DNA from: Acidobacteriaceae bacterium
GTDB lineage: Bacteria > Acidobacteriota > Terriglobia > Terriglobales > SbA1
DNA length: 6,681 nt
Reading direction: 5' to 3'
Assembly (NCBI GenBank): GCA_019237515.1
Contig: JAFAGX010000183.1
Span: 1 to 6,681 of the forward strand
Made by a program: the position numbers and the translations under genes. Positions 1 to 6,322 of the stretch are shown in pieces (the stretch's first letter is position 1; each line of letters begins with the position of its first letter). The notes beneath the pieces were generated by a model. That model did not search any database. It worked only from the letters and a program-made list of their open reading frames with translations, and was not told where the DNA came from.

Positions 1-662
1 TTGGTGGCAAAACTCTGACGCATGGCGCCGTCGTGCGCGTAATCAAGAAAAACCTCATCCACAATTAGCAACAACCCATATTCGTGGCAAAAACGGTTGA
101 GCGTTTCTCGCTCTGAACTGGACACATATGACCCGGTGGGGTTGTTCGGATGCACCACGACCACCGCCCTAGTGCGATGACTAACAGCCTTGTACAGGGA
201 AGGAAAATCGATTTGCCAGCCATGGTCGTACAGAAGCGGGTAGGACACCAACTTCACATCTTGCAGGTCAGCTAAGAATTCGAACAGCGGATAGCTCGGT
301 TTTGGAACGAGAATTTCGTCTTCAGGATTGCAAAGCAAACGGAATACGTAGGAGTATCCCTCGCTGGTGCTAGTCGTAAGCACGAGCGACTCGGGATCAA
401 GATTGAATTCTTCATGCTGTTGGCGGTAATACGCGGTGACTGCCTGGCGAGCGCTAATCAGGCCCTTGGGTTGGGGATCATACTTGAGTATCTGCGGTTG
501 CAGGAGTGGCTGCAGGATCGCTTCTTCATCGTAGTGTAGTTCGGCTTGGGTTGGATTCGAGATGCTCAGGTCGAGGATCTCCTGCTCAGAATCCCGAAGC
601 TGTTGTTGTGCCAGGGTGAAGCGATTTGGCGTAAGCTTCCACTCTGTGCGACGAGAAAACAT
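1..662 (-). CDS. PLP-dependent class I/II aminotransferase, N-terminal part (3' end outside window)
   Basis: Reading the reverse strand from the ATG at 662-660 gives 220 codons, open to the window edge. The product is a fold type I, pyridoxal-phosphate enzyme, presumably a cytosolic amino-acid transaminase. Visible family features are a substrate-side SNPTQ near residue 35, the cofactor phosphate-binding stretch TSTSEGY (97-103), PSYPLFE with the conserved Tyr124, HPNNPTG (171-177) with the Asn that contacts the cofactor ring oxygen, and VDEVFLDY (201-208), whose Asp202 would pair with the pyridine nitrogen. Phe205 sits where aspartate aminotransferase has Tyr. The Schiff-base lysine and the C-terminal small domain lie beyond position 1, so catalytic competence cannot be judged. 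An in-frame TGA lies a short way upstream, with only this ATG as a normal start in between. No Shine-Dalgarno precedes it. It is transcribed divergently from the heme-copper gene. The family is certain; the substrate is unknown. Confidence 0.93.
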   Translation of the reverse strand, partial: MFSRRTEWKLTPNRFTLAQQQLRDSEQEILDLSISNPTQAELHYDEEAILQPLLQPQILKYDPQPKGLISARQAVTAYYRQQHEEFNLDPESLVLTTSTSEGYSYVFRLLCNPEDEILVPKPSYPLFEFLADLQDVKLVSYPLLYDHGWQIDFPSLYKAVSHRTRAVVVVHPNNPTGSYVSSSERETLNRFCHEYGLLLIVDEVFLDYAHDGAMRQSFAT

Positions 663-671
663 CGTGCAACG

Positions 672-699
672 ATGATACTGAATCCGGACCCCAAACCAA
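672..699 (-). promoter_or_regulatory. Possible promoter of the aminotransferase gene, near-leaderless
   Basis: On the reverse strand TTGGTT (699-694) is followed by a 16-base spacer and TATCAT (677-672), a five-of-six match to the -10 consensus; the -35 is poor (three of six). The hexamer ends nine bases before the ATG, so a start about seven bases downstream would give almost no leader. That fits the missing Shine-Dalgarno. Inference from consensus only. Confidence 0.3.
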
Positions 700-716
700 T
701 GCCTCTGTCAGCTGGG

Positions 717-745
717 TCGACGAATTCGCTCTTTCGCGGTATGAA
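717..745 (+). promoter_or_regulatory. Possible promoter of the heme-copper protein gene, near-leaderless
   Basis: TCGACG (717-722, four of six to TTGACA) is separated by exactly 17 bases from TATGAA (740-745, four of six to TATAAT). The -10-like box ends nine bases before the ATG at 755, so transcription would begin at or next to the start codon. No Shine-Dalgarno is visible in 735-754. It lies back to back with the aminotransferase promoter candidate in a 92-base divergent gap. Inference from consensus and spacing. Confidence 0.33.
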
Positions 746-754
746 TAGTAAAAG

Positions 755-2071
755 ATGTTGTCGCACATCTCCTACATTTTTTGGGTGACCCTCGCACTGT
801 TTGTCACTCCGGGTCGTACTCTGCCCCACGCGGCAAGCACCAAAGCGAACATCCCGACTTTTTATCGAGAGGTGGTTCCGATCCTCCAGAAGCACTGTCA
901 GAGTTGCCATCGCTCGGGTGAGATTGCCTCTTCGATTCCGTTGGTTACATATCAGGAAACGCACCAGTGGGCAGCTGGGATTCGCGATGCAACGCGCTCT
1001 AAAGCTATGCCACCCTGGTTTGCTGATCCGTGTTGCAGCCGTTTTTCCAACGATCCCTCGCTGAGCACGGATGAAATCTCAATCCTCGCCGCCTGGGCGG
1101 ATTCCGGAGCTCCGGCCGGGGACCCGCATGACTCGCCTCCAGCGCCTGACCTGCCACATGGCTGGAACATTTCTCCGCCCGATGTTGTCGTACAAATGCC
1201 GAAGCCTGTGGCGATTCCCGCACAGGGAGACGTGGAATACACGTACGAGATCGTGCCCACAAATTTCGCCGCGGACAGATGGGTGCAGATGTCCGAAGTT
1301 CGCCCGTCAAGCCGCGCGCACGTGCACCACGCCGTGATCTATATTCGGCCGCCGAATTCGGATTGGTTGCGCGGCGCTCCAATAAGTGTTCCGTTTACTG
1401 CGTCAACTCTCGGTGATGAACATCTTCGACATCAGGCGCATGAGACGAAAAGTGACATGCTACTCGTGTACGCGCCCGGAAGTTCGCCGGATCGCTGGCC
1501 TGATGGAATGGCGAAATTCGTGCCCGCACATTCCGATCTTGTGTTCCAAATGCATTACACAACCGATGGTCGTGCTGCTTCGGATCAGAGCAGCATCGGT
1601 TTGGTCTTCGCGAGGCGTCCGCCTTCTCAACGAGTAATGACACTCCAGCTTGCTAACGATCACGACATGATTCCAATACCGCCCGGCGCGGCGAATTACC
1701 GAGTAGAAGTTCACGGCACGATTCCAAACGATTGCACGCTGCTAAGCTTCTTTCCTCATATGCACCTGCGGGGTAAGCGTTTCGAATACAACATTGTTCG
1801 CCCAGATAAAAGCCGGGAGACACTATTGCGCGTCAACTATGATTTCTATTGGCAGCTCAGCTATCGCCTCGTGCAGCCACGCCTTTTGAAGGCAGGGACC
1901 GAGTTCGAAGCCATCGCTTGGTACGACAACTCACGCAATAATCGTCATAATCCTGACCCGGATGCTGCAGTTGCGTGGGGAGACCAAACTTACAACGAGA
2001 TGATGGTGGGATTCTTTGATGTCGCAGTGCCCGCCGCTATGGACAAGGCTCAATTCTTCGTGCGGCGCTAG
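755..2071 (+). CDS. Exported c-type heme / copper type II (PHM-like) monooxygenase-family protein
   Basis: The product has 438 residues. Residues 1-27 are hydrophobic with little N-terminal charge and look like a signal peptide or anchor, so it should act outside the cytoplasm. A single heme c motif CQSCH (48-52) follows, with MPPW (85-88) offering a plausible axial Met; this N-terminal cytochrome domain runs to about 123. The rest resembles the copper type II ascorbate-dependent monooxygenase fold (peptidylglycine and dopamine monooxygenases). HVHH (189-192) and the His of QMHY (His267) match the three CuH ligands, while PHMH (His335, His337) and the EM of QTYNEMM (Met416) match CuM. An in-frame TAA at 749-751 fixes the start at ATG 755; there is no Shine-Dalgarno. 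Similar proteins are frequent in Acidobacteria and are often labelled only 'cytochrome c' or 'thiol-disulfide isomerase'. The substrate is unknown. Hydroxylation with the heme as electron donor is inference. Confidence 0.85.
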   Translation: MLSHISYIFWVTLALFVTPGRTLPHAASTKANIPTFYREVVPILQKHCQSCHRSGEIASSIPLVTYQETHQWAAGIRDATRSKAMPPWFADPCCSRFSNDPSLSTDEISILAAWADSGAPAGDPHDSPPAPDLPHGWNISPPDVVVQMPKPVAIPAQGDVEYTYEIVPTNFAADRWVQMSEVRPSSRAHVHHAVIYIRPPNSDWLRGAPISVPFTASTLGDEHLRHQAHETKSDMLLVYAPGSSPDRWPDGMAKFVPAHSDLVFQMHYTTDGRAASDQSSIGLVFARRPPSQRVMTLQLANDHDMIPIPPGAANYRVEVHGTIPNDCTLLSFFPHMHLRGKRFEYNIVRPDKSRETLLRVNYDFYWQLSYRLVQPRLLKAGTEFEAIAWYDNSRNNRHNPDPDAAVAWGDQTYNEMMVGFFDVAVPAAMDKAQFFVRR

Positions 2072-2082
2072 ACCTGGAAGAA

Positions 2083-2108
2083 AGCCCCGGCGACCAGTGG
2101 CCGGGGCT
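2083..2108. terminator. Strong hairpin between convergent genes, probable terminator
   Basis: AGCCCCGGC (2083-2091) and GCCGGGGCT (2100-2108) form a perfect nine-pair, GC-rich stem with an eight-base loop. It lies 11 bases after the plus-strand stop codon and 21 bases beyond the minus-strand stop. Reading minus, the stem is followed by TTTCTT, a weak U tract; reading plus, no T run follows. It is therefore a better terminator for the small secreted protein gene, and may slow polymerase from both sides. Confidence 0.65.
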
Positions 2109-2129
2109 GATGATTATCGGAACCTAAGG

Positions 2130-2450
2130 TCACATGCTGTCCTTGGCCATCTTGAGCGACATCACATGCACCTCATTCTTGTCGGGATAAACGTGTGCCT
2201 TCAGGGTAACGTGGTGCCCTTCATGGCCTTTGACTGCTTCCGGATTGGTTATGGTCCAACTCTTGCTGTCACTATCAGTTGTGAACGTCTTTCCATCATC
2301 GCTGATTTTGCCTGTGACGCTTACAGCTTTCTTGGAACCTGCATCAGCCTTCATATTGTCTTGCTTCATGGTGTCGCCGGACTGAGCGAGGGCGGCAACG
2401 GAGAAGGTTAGCAGGCACATCGCTAGCAATCGGCAGAGAATGCTCTTCAT
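2130..2450 (-). CDS. Small secreted DUF5818-like protein, His/Met-rich
   Basis: The ATG at 2450-2448 gives 106 residues. A longer in-frame start at 2504 exists, but the internal ATG has a near-perfect AGGAGGA five bases upstream and begins a classic signal peptide: a charged start, a hydrophobic core (about 5-20), and ALA before Gln23 as a likely signal peptidase I site. The mature part has a short polar, Met-containing linker (23-41), then one small beta-rich domain (about 42-102) starting VSVTGKISDDGKTF. It contains GHEGHH (75-80) and further His at 86 and 95. The GK..DDGKTFTT / GHEGHHVTL pattern resembles DUF5818 proteins common in Acidobacteria, whose role is unknown. The clustered His and Met could bind a metal, but nothing demonstrates this. 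The gene is convergent with the heme-copper gene and divergent from the serine hydrolase gene. Confidence 0.82.
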   Translation of the reverse strand: MKSILCRLLAMCLLTFSVAALAQSGDTMKQDNMKADAGSKKAVSVTGKISDDGKTFTTDSDSKSWTITNPEAVKGHEGHHVTLKAHVYPDKNEVHVMSLKMAKDSM

Positions 2451-2455
2451 AAAAA

Positions 2456-2462
2456 TCCTCCT
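2456..2462 (-). promoter_or_regulatory. Shine-Dalgarno AGGAGGA that fixes the start of the small secreted protein
   Basis: On the reverse strand AGGAGGA is followed by five T residues and the ATG at 2450-2448. This near-perfect site shows the gene starts here and not at the upstream in-frame ATG at 2504. Confidence 0.85.
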
Positions 2463-2479
2463 GAATTTAATCTGAATTT
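2461..2479. repeat. Tandem CTGAATTT direct repeat, 11-base period
   Basis: CTGAATTT occurs at 2461-2468 and again at 2472-2479, eleven bases apart, close to one helical turn. The repeats sit in the leader of the minus-strand gene, the first copy touching its Shine-Dalgarno. They could be a tandem protein-binding site or chance in an AT-rich leader. Confidence 0.4.
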
Positions 2480-2480
2480 G

Positions 2481-2496
2481 TGCCCAAACGTGGGCA
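2481..2496. repeat. Short perfect inverted repeat TGCCCA-4-TGGGCA
   Basis: Six-base perfect arms (2481-2486, 2491-2496) flank AACG. On the reverse strand the palindrome falls between a possible -35 TTGGAC and a weak -10 ACAAAT spaced 17 bases apart, so it could be an operator for the small secreted protein gene. That promoter match is poor, and the role is inference. Confidence 0.4.
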
Positions 2497-2513
2497 ACGT
2501 CCAATGAGATGCC

Positions 2514-2540
2514 CCAGCATCCCGATCCTGCAGATGCTGG
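2514..2540. repeat. Inverted repeat CCAGCATC-11-GATGCTGG in divergent control region
   Basis: Two perfect eight-base arms (2514-2521, 2533-2540) flank an 11-base spacer, centred at 2527 in the gap between two divergently transcribed exported-protein genes. Arm length and centre spacing suit a dimeric regulator. It is also able to form an RNA hairpin, but no T run follows on either strand. Confidence 0.45.
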
Positions 2541-2619
2541 AACGTGAGTTGGTCCCTACATCAAGCGATTCGCCAAGCTACCACTTTTTGAACGATGAAC
2601 TCAAGCTTCTTCTTGTAAA

Positions 2620-2628
2620 TGCTACACT
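2620..2628 (+). promoter_or_regulatory. Possible extended -10 for the serine hydrolase gene
   Basis: TGCTACACT is a TGn extended -10 with TACACT matching four of six consensus bases. A start near 2635 would leave a short leader holding the Shine-Dalgarno. No -35 is found at 16-18 bases upstream. Weak inference. Confidence 0.25.
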
Positions 2629-2639
2629 GGGCGGTTTTC

Positions 2640-2646
2640 AGGAGGT
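2640..2646 (+). promoter_or_regulatory. Shine-Dalgarno AGGAGGT that fixes the serine hydrolase start
   Basis: AGGAGGT lies four bases before the ATG at 2651. It shows that the upstream in-frame ATG at 2480, which would add 57 residues ahead of the signal peptide, is not the real start. Confidence 0.82.
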
Positions 2647-2650
2647 CCTG

Positions 2651-4054
2651 ATGCATCGCCGTGTATCTTTCAACCTTGGCACGATTACTTGTTTGCTGAT
2701 GTTTTCAGCGCTTTTAAGTGCGCAAAATCAACTTGCGACGAGCCTTCAGCAAAAAATCGATAACATCGCGCATGACGCACTGGCCAAAACCGGTGTCCCG
2801 AGCGCTTCGGTTGCCGTGGTCAAAGACGGACAAATCGCCTATGTGCGGGCATACGGGGACGCCAGGATTCAACCGCAAGTTGTGGCCCGGCCGGAGATGC
2901 GTTACAGCGTCGGTTCCATCAGCAAGCAATTCACTGCAGCAGCACTGCTTCTTTTGCAGGAGCGCGAAAAGCTTTCGCTGGATGACAAGATTGCCAAATT
3001 CCTTCCTGACCTGACCCGGGCCAACGAGATCTCGATTCGGCAGTTACTTTCCCATACTTCGGGATATCAAGATTACTGGCCGCAAGATTATGTCATGCCG
3101 CTTATGCTAGAACCGGTCACAGCGCAGAAGATTCTGGACACATGGGCGCACAAGCCTCTGGATTTTGACCCGGGTAATAAGTGGCAGTACAGCAATACCA
3201 ATTACGTCATCGCTGGCTTGATTGCCGAAAAAGCAAGTGGCATGCCGTTGATGCAGTTTCTGCAAGAGAATATCTTTAAACCTCTAGAAATGAAGAGCGT
3301 TTCGGACACTGATCAAGCCAAACTGGGCGACACAGATCCAACCGGGTACATGCGGTATGCGCTTGGGCCGTTGCATCCTGCGCCCAAAGAAGGAAAGGGC
3401 TGGCTTTTTGCCGCCGGAGAACTTGCAATGACGGCGGAAGACTTGGCGAAGTGGGATATTTCGATTCTCGATCAGCGGTTGATGAAATCGTCATCCTACC
3501 GGCAGTTTGAAACTGAGGTTGTACTCAATAATGGTTTGGGAACGCGATATGGTCTAGGAGTGGACATTCGATCCGAGTTCGACCATCGCATGCTATCTCA
3601 TGGGGGTGAGGTGTCCGGTTTCACATCGGAAAACATGGTTTTTCCCGACGACCGCGTCGCAATCGTCGTGCTTACAAATCAGGACGCAGCTGAAGCGGCC
3701 GCACAAATCGCCCGCGGGATCGCGCCCCAGCTCCTGGTGAGTGATGATCCGCAAACTGCTGAGAAACTGCAACAGGCGAAAAAGATTTTCGAAGGCCTGC
3801 AGCACGGCACCATCGAACGCACCCTATTTACGGATGATGCAAATTTCTATTTCAATGAACAAGCATTAAAAGATTTTGCATTCAGTTTGGGACCTTTAGG
3901 GTCGCCCCTCGATTTCACACAGATCCGGCAAGCGCTGCGGGGTGGGATGAAGTTAAGAATTTATCAGGTCAGATTTCCAGGCAAGAACCTGCAGGCATGG
4001 ACGTATGAGATGCCGGATGGCAAATTAGAACAGTATCAAGTCGCAGCTCAATAA
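2651..4054 (+). CDS. Secreted serine hydrolase, beta-lactamase/class C penicillin-binding fold
   Basis: The ATG at 2651 with its AGGAGGT gives 467 residues. Residues 1-24 form a signal peptide (RR near the start, hydrophobic core, LLSA before Gln25). The catalytic domain (about 30-365) carries the class C signatures: SISK (Ser89 nucleophile, Lys92), QLLSHTSG (131-138), YSN (Tyr180, Ser181, Asn182) as the general-base loop, and HGGEVSGF (317-324) in place of the KTG triad. The catalytic set therefore looks intact. Such enzymes include DD-carboxypeptidases, esterases and D-aminopeptidases; HGG rather than KTG is usual for the esterase/peptidase-like members, so antibiotic resistance should not be assumed. 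Residues about 366-467 are an extra C-terminal domain without an obvious motif, of a kind attached to these hydrolases in Acidobacteria. The gene ends 11 bases from the convergent recG stop. Family certain, substrate unknown. Confidence 0.92.
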   Translation: MHRRVSFNLGTITCLLMFSALLSAQNQLATSLQQKIDNIAHDALAKTGVPSASVAVVKDGQIAYVRAYGDARIQPQVVARPEMRYSVGSISKQFTAAALLLLQEREKLSLDDKIAKFLPDLTRANEISIRQLLSHTSGYQDYWPQDYVMPLMLEPVTAQKILDTWAHKPLDFDPGNKWQYSNTNYVIAGLIAEKASGMPLMQFLQENIFKPLEMKSVSDTDQAKLGDTDPTGYMRYALGPLHPAPKEGKGWLFAAGELAMTAEDLAKWDISILDQRLMKSSSYRQFETEVVLNNGLGTRYGLGVDIRSEFDHRMLSHGGEVSGFTSENMVFPDDRVAIVVLTNQDAAEAAAQIARGIAPQLLVSDDPQTAEKLQQAKKIFEGLQHGTIERTLFTDDANFYFNEQALKDFAFSLGPLGSPLDFTQIRQALRGGMKLRIYQVRFPGKNLQAWTYEMPDGKLEQYQVAAQ

Positions 4055-4065
4055 ACGCGCAGGCA

Positions 4066-6249
4066 TCAACCGACTTCGACCAGTCCATAGCTTTTTTGCC
4101 AGCGGGTACGCATGTAACGCACAGCGCGGTCGATTTCTTCCCGGCTGACTTCGCCGTTCGGACCATCGAGCACTGCCGCCGCTTCTCTTTTAGCGGCTTC
4201 GAGCAGTTGCCGATCTCGGAGCAAGTTGGCTACTCGAAAATTTGGCATACCAGCTTGCCGCGTGCCGAAAAATTCTCCGGGGCCGCGGAGCTCTAAATCC
4301 AGCTCTGCGATTTCAAATCCATCACTGGTGCGGACCATCGCGTCCAGGCGGCGTTCTCCATCTTCAGAAACTTTTCCGCCGGTCATCAAAACACAGTATG
4401 ATTTTGCGGCTCCGCGACCAATACGGCCTCGCAATTGATGTAACTGCGCTAAGCCAAAGCGTTCCGCATGCTCAATCACCATGACATTCGCATTCGGCAC
4501 ATCCACACCGACCTCAATCACCGTCGTTGATACAAGTACTTGCAGTTCGTTTCTCTGAAATGCCTTCATGACCTGCTCTTTAAGGTCGGGTTCCATGCGG
4601 CCGTGCAAGACACCGACGCGAAGTTCTGGAAACACGCGCTCACTCAACTCTCGGTACATTTTCATTGCTGCTTTCAGTTCGCGTTCTTCGTTTTCCTCGA
4701 TCACCGGATACACCACATAGGATTGGTGACCGGCTGCTACTTGTTTGCGTACAAAATCCCAAACTTCCTTGCTGGACTCGTCGGGCACGCGACGCGTCAC
4801 AATTGGTGTTCGTCCGGGAGGCATCTCGTCGATGACGCTTGAATCCAGATCGCCATAGAGGGTTAGCGCTAATGTGCGTGGAATCGGGGTGGCCGTCATG
4901 ACTAGCACGTCCGGCTCGCCAGAAGCAGCGACTTCGTCGTTGGGCGCCTGGCTCGCACTCTCGCCGGACTTCTTCATTAGCTTGAAGCGTTGTAAAACGC
5001 CGAAACGATGCTGTTCGTCAACGATGACCAAGCCTAGTTTCGCGAACTCGACTTTTTGCTCAATTAACGCATGCGTTCCGATTACTAACTGGGCGTTTCC
5101 CTGGGAGATATGCCGCCGGATCTCTCGCTTGCGGTCGTCCTCGAGCGATCCGGTCAGCAACACGATGCGGTATCCCGCGCCTTCAAGAATGCGGCGTGCT
5201 GAGAAAAAATGTTGCTGAGCAAGAATCTCCGTAGGAGCCATTAGCGCTACCTGAAAGCCGTTCTCAATCGCGATGATTGCGGCTTCAAAAGCCACAATGG
5301 TTTTGCCGGATCCGACATCTCCTTGCAGTAGACGCCGCATCGGAACGGGCTTTGCCATGTCTGACGCGATCTCTTTCAATGCCCGCTTTTGAGCTGTGGT
5401 GGGATGAAACGGCAGTATTCTTTTGATTGCCGCCCGTGCTCGTTCATCCAGTTGGAACGCAATGCCGGTCTGAGCCTTCTGTTCGCGGCGTTTGAGTTCA
5501 AGACCCAACTCGACGAAGAATAGTTCTTCGAAAATGACGCGTAGATGGGCCGGCGTTCGCAAAGATTGTAGCTCCTCCATGCTTGTGCCTGGCTCCGGCC
5601 AATGTACCTTCCACAATGCTTCGCGTGGTGATGGCAATCCGAGGTGGCCCCGAACCGCAGCGGGAATGGGATCCGGCAAGTCTGGAGAGAGATTCTCCAA
5701 CGTCGCGTGAATTACCCTGCGAAACCAACGTGACGTTAGCCGCCCTTGTCCGGCGGATTCATATATAGGGACGATGCGGCCGATCTCAAGCGAGCGCTGC
5801 AGCCGGGTTTCGGTTGTATCGGCATTTTCATCTTCGTGATCGCTCAAAATCTCGAACTGGGGTTGAACGATTTGCAAATCGCCGCCGCGGTAATCTTCTT
5901 CTACTTTCCCGTAGAGCGCGATCACTTGCCCCGGCTTGAACTTATCCTGAAGATAGAGTGCATTGAACCAAATGCATTTCAAACGGGTTCGCCCCTGCCC
6001 GGCTGTCACCTGGAAGATAGGCATGCGCCGCGTGCGAAAGAGGCCTGAGTTGCGCACTTCGGCGATCACGGTGGCCATCTCTCCCGGGCGCAATTCGGCA
6101 ATGCCACGTGGGTTCAGCCTGTCTTCATAGCGGAATGGCAGATAATGTAGAAGATCATCGACGTTATGGATTCCCTTGCCGGCGAGAACCTCGGCGAGGC
6201 GCGGTCCAATTCCTTTTACGTACTGAACGGGGGTTTGCAATTCGAGCAT
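4066..6249 (-). CDS. recG: ATP-dependent DNA helicase RecG
   Basis: A 3'-5' superfamily 2 helicase that regresses stalled replication forks and processes recombination intermediates in the cytoplasm. From the chosen start it has 727 residues, slightly longer than the roughly 690 usual for the family. The N-terminal wedge/OB region includes VKGIGPRLAEVL (11-22). The helicase core shows Walker A GDVGSGKT (310-317), Walker B DEQHRFG (411-417), TATPIPRT (452-459), STTVIEVGVDVP (574-585) and QLRGRIGRG (605-613). The family-typical C-terminal stretch SDGFEIAELDLELRGPGEFFG follows. Walker B and motif III are separated by an extra polar segment of about ten residues. The start at 6249 is preferred because the protein then begins MLELQTPVQYVKG like other RecG proteins and an extended -10 lies just upstream. 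ATG 6282 would add 11 residues, and neither start has a Shine-Dalgarno. All key motifs are intact. Confidence 0.97.
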   Translation of the reverse strand: MLELQTPVQYVKGIGPRLAEVLAGKGIHNVDDLLHYLPFRYEDRLNPRGIAELRPGEMATVIAEVRNSGLFRTRRMPIFQVTAGQGRTRLKCIWFNALYLQDKFKPGQVIALYGKVEEDYRGGDLQIVQPQFEILSDHEDENADTTETRLQRSLEIGRIVPIYESAGQGRLTSRWFRRVIHATLENLSPDLPDPIPAAVRGHLGLPSPREALWKVHWPEPGTSMEELQSLRTPAHLRVIFEELFFVELGLELKRREQKAQTGIAFQLDERARAAIKRILPFHPTTAQKRALKEIASDMAKPVPMRRLLQGDVGSGKTIVAFEAAIIAIENGFQVALMAPTEILAQQHFFSARRILEGAGYRIVLLTGSLEDDRKREIRRHISQGNAQLVIGTHALIEQKVEFAKLGLVIVDEQHRFGVLQRFKLMKKSGESASQAPNDEVAASGEPDVLVMTATPIPRTLALTLYGDLDSSVIDEMPPGRTPIVTRRVPDESSKEVWDFVRKQVAAGHQSYVVYPVIEENEERELKAAMKMYRELSERVFPELRVGVLHGRMEPDLKEQVMKAFQRNELQVLVSTTVIEVGVDVPNANVMVIEHAERFGLAQLHQLRGRIGRGAAKSYCVLMTGGKVSEDGERRLDAMVRTSDGFEIAELDLELRGPGEFFGTRQAGMPNFRVANLLRDRQLLEAAKREAAAVLDGPNGEVSREEIDRAVRYMRTRWQKSYGLVEVG

Positions 6250-6257
6250 CTGAAAGG

Positions 6258-6266
6258 ATGTTAGCA
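6258..6266 (-). promoter_or_regulatory. Possible extended -10 for a leaderless recG transcript
   Basis: On the reverse strand TGC TAACAT (6266-6258) is a TGn extended -10 with four of six consensus bases, ending eight bases before the ATG at 6249. No -35 is evident at 17 bases. It supports the shorter recG start if the transcript is leaderless. Inference only. Confidence 0.27.
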
Positions 6267-6322
6267 GGGCGAAGCTGAGCATCGCAGCGAACTGACGCAG
6301 GGTTACGAGGTCATGACGGTAA

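Noticed and set aside
566..964. Minus-strand 132-residue open frame across the aminotransferase start and the heme-copper gene start
   Set aside because: It overlaps two well-supported genes in other frames, has no recognisable motif, and lacks a Shine-Dalgarno.
2451..2504. 18-residue N-terminal extension of the small secreted protein
   Set aside because: The same reasoning applies: the ATG at 2450 has a near-perfect Shine-Dalgarno and opens a signal peptide.
2614..2626. TGTA-N5-TACA dyad near the serine hydrolase promoter as a BlaI/MecI operator
   Set aside because: The known operator is TACA-N-TGTA; here the half-sites are in the opposite order and only four bases long, and no blaI/blaR1 gene is in the window.
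2480..2650. 57-residue N-terminal extension of the serine hydrolase
   Set aside because: The internal ATG at 2651 has AGGAGGT and begins a signal peptide; the extension would bury the signal peptide and run through the divergent control region.
2651..4054. Serine hydrolase as an antibiotic-resistance beta-lactamase (AmpC type)
   Set aside because: It has HGG where AmpC has KTG and carries an extra C-terminal domain, so the fold is shared but resistance is not supported.
4874..5218. Plus-strand frames of 60-114 residues inside recG
   Set aside because: They are antisense to a fully conserved helicase core, whose intact motifs explain the sequence.
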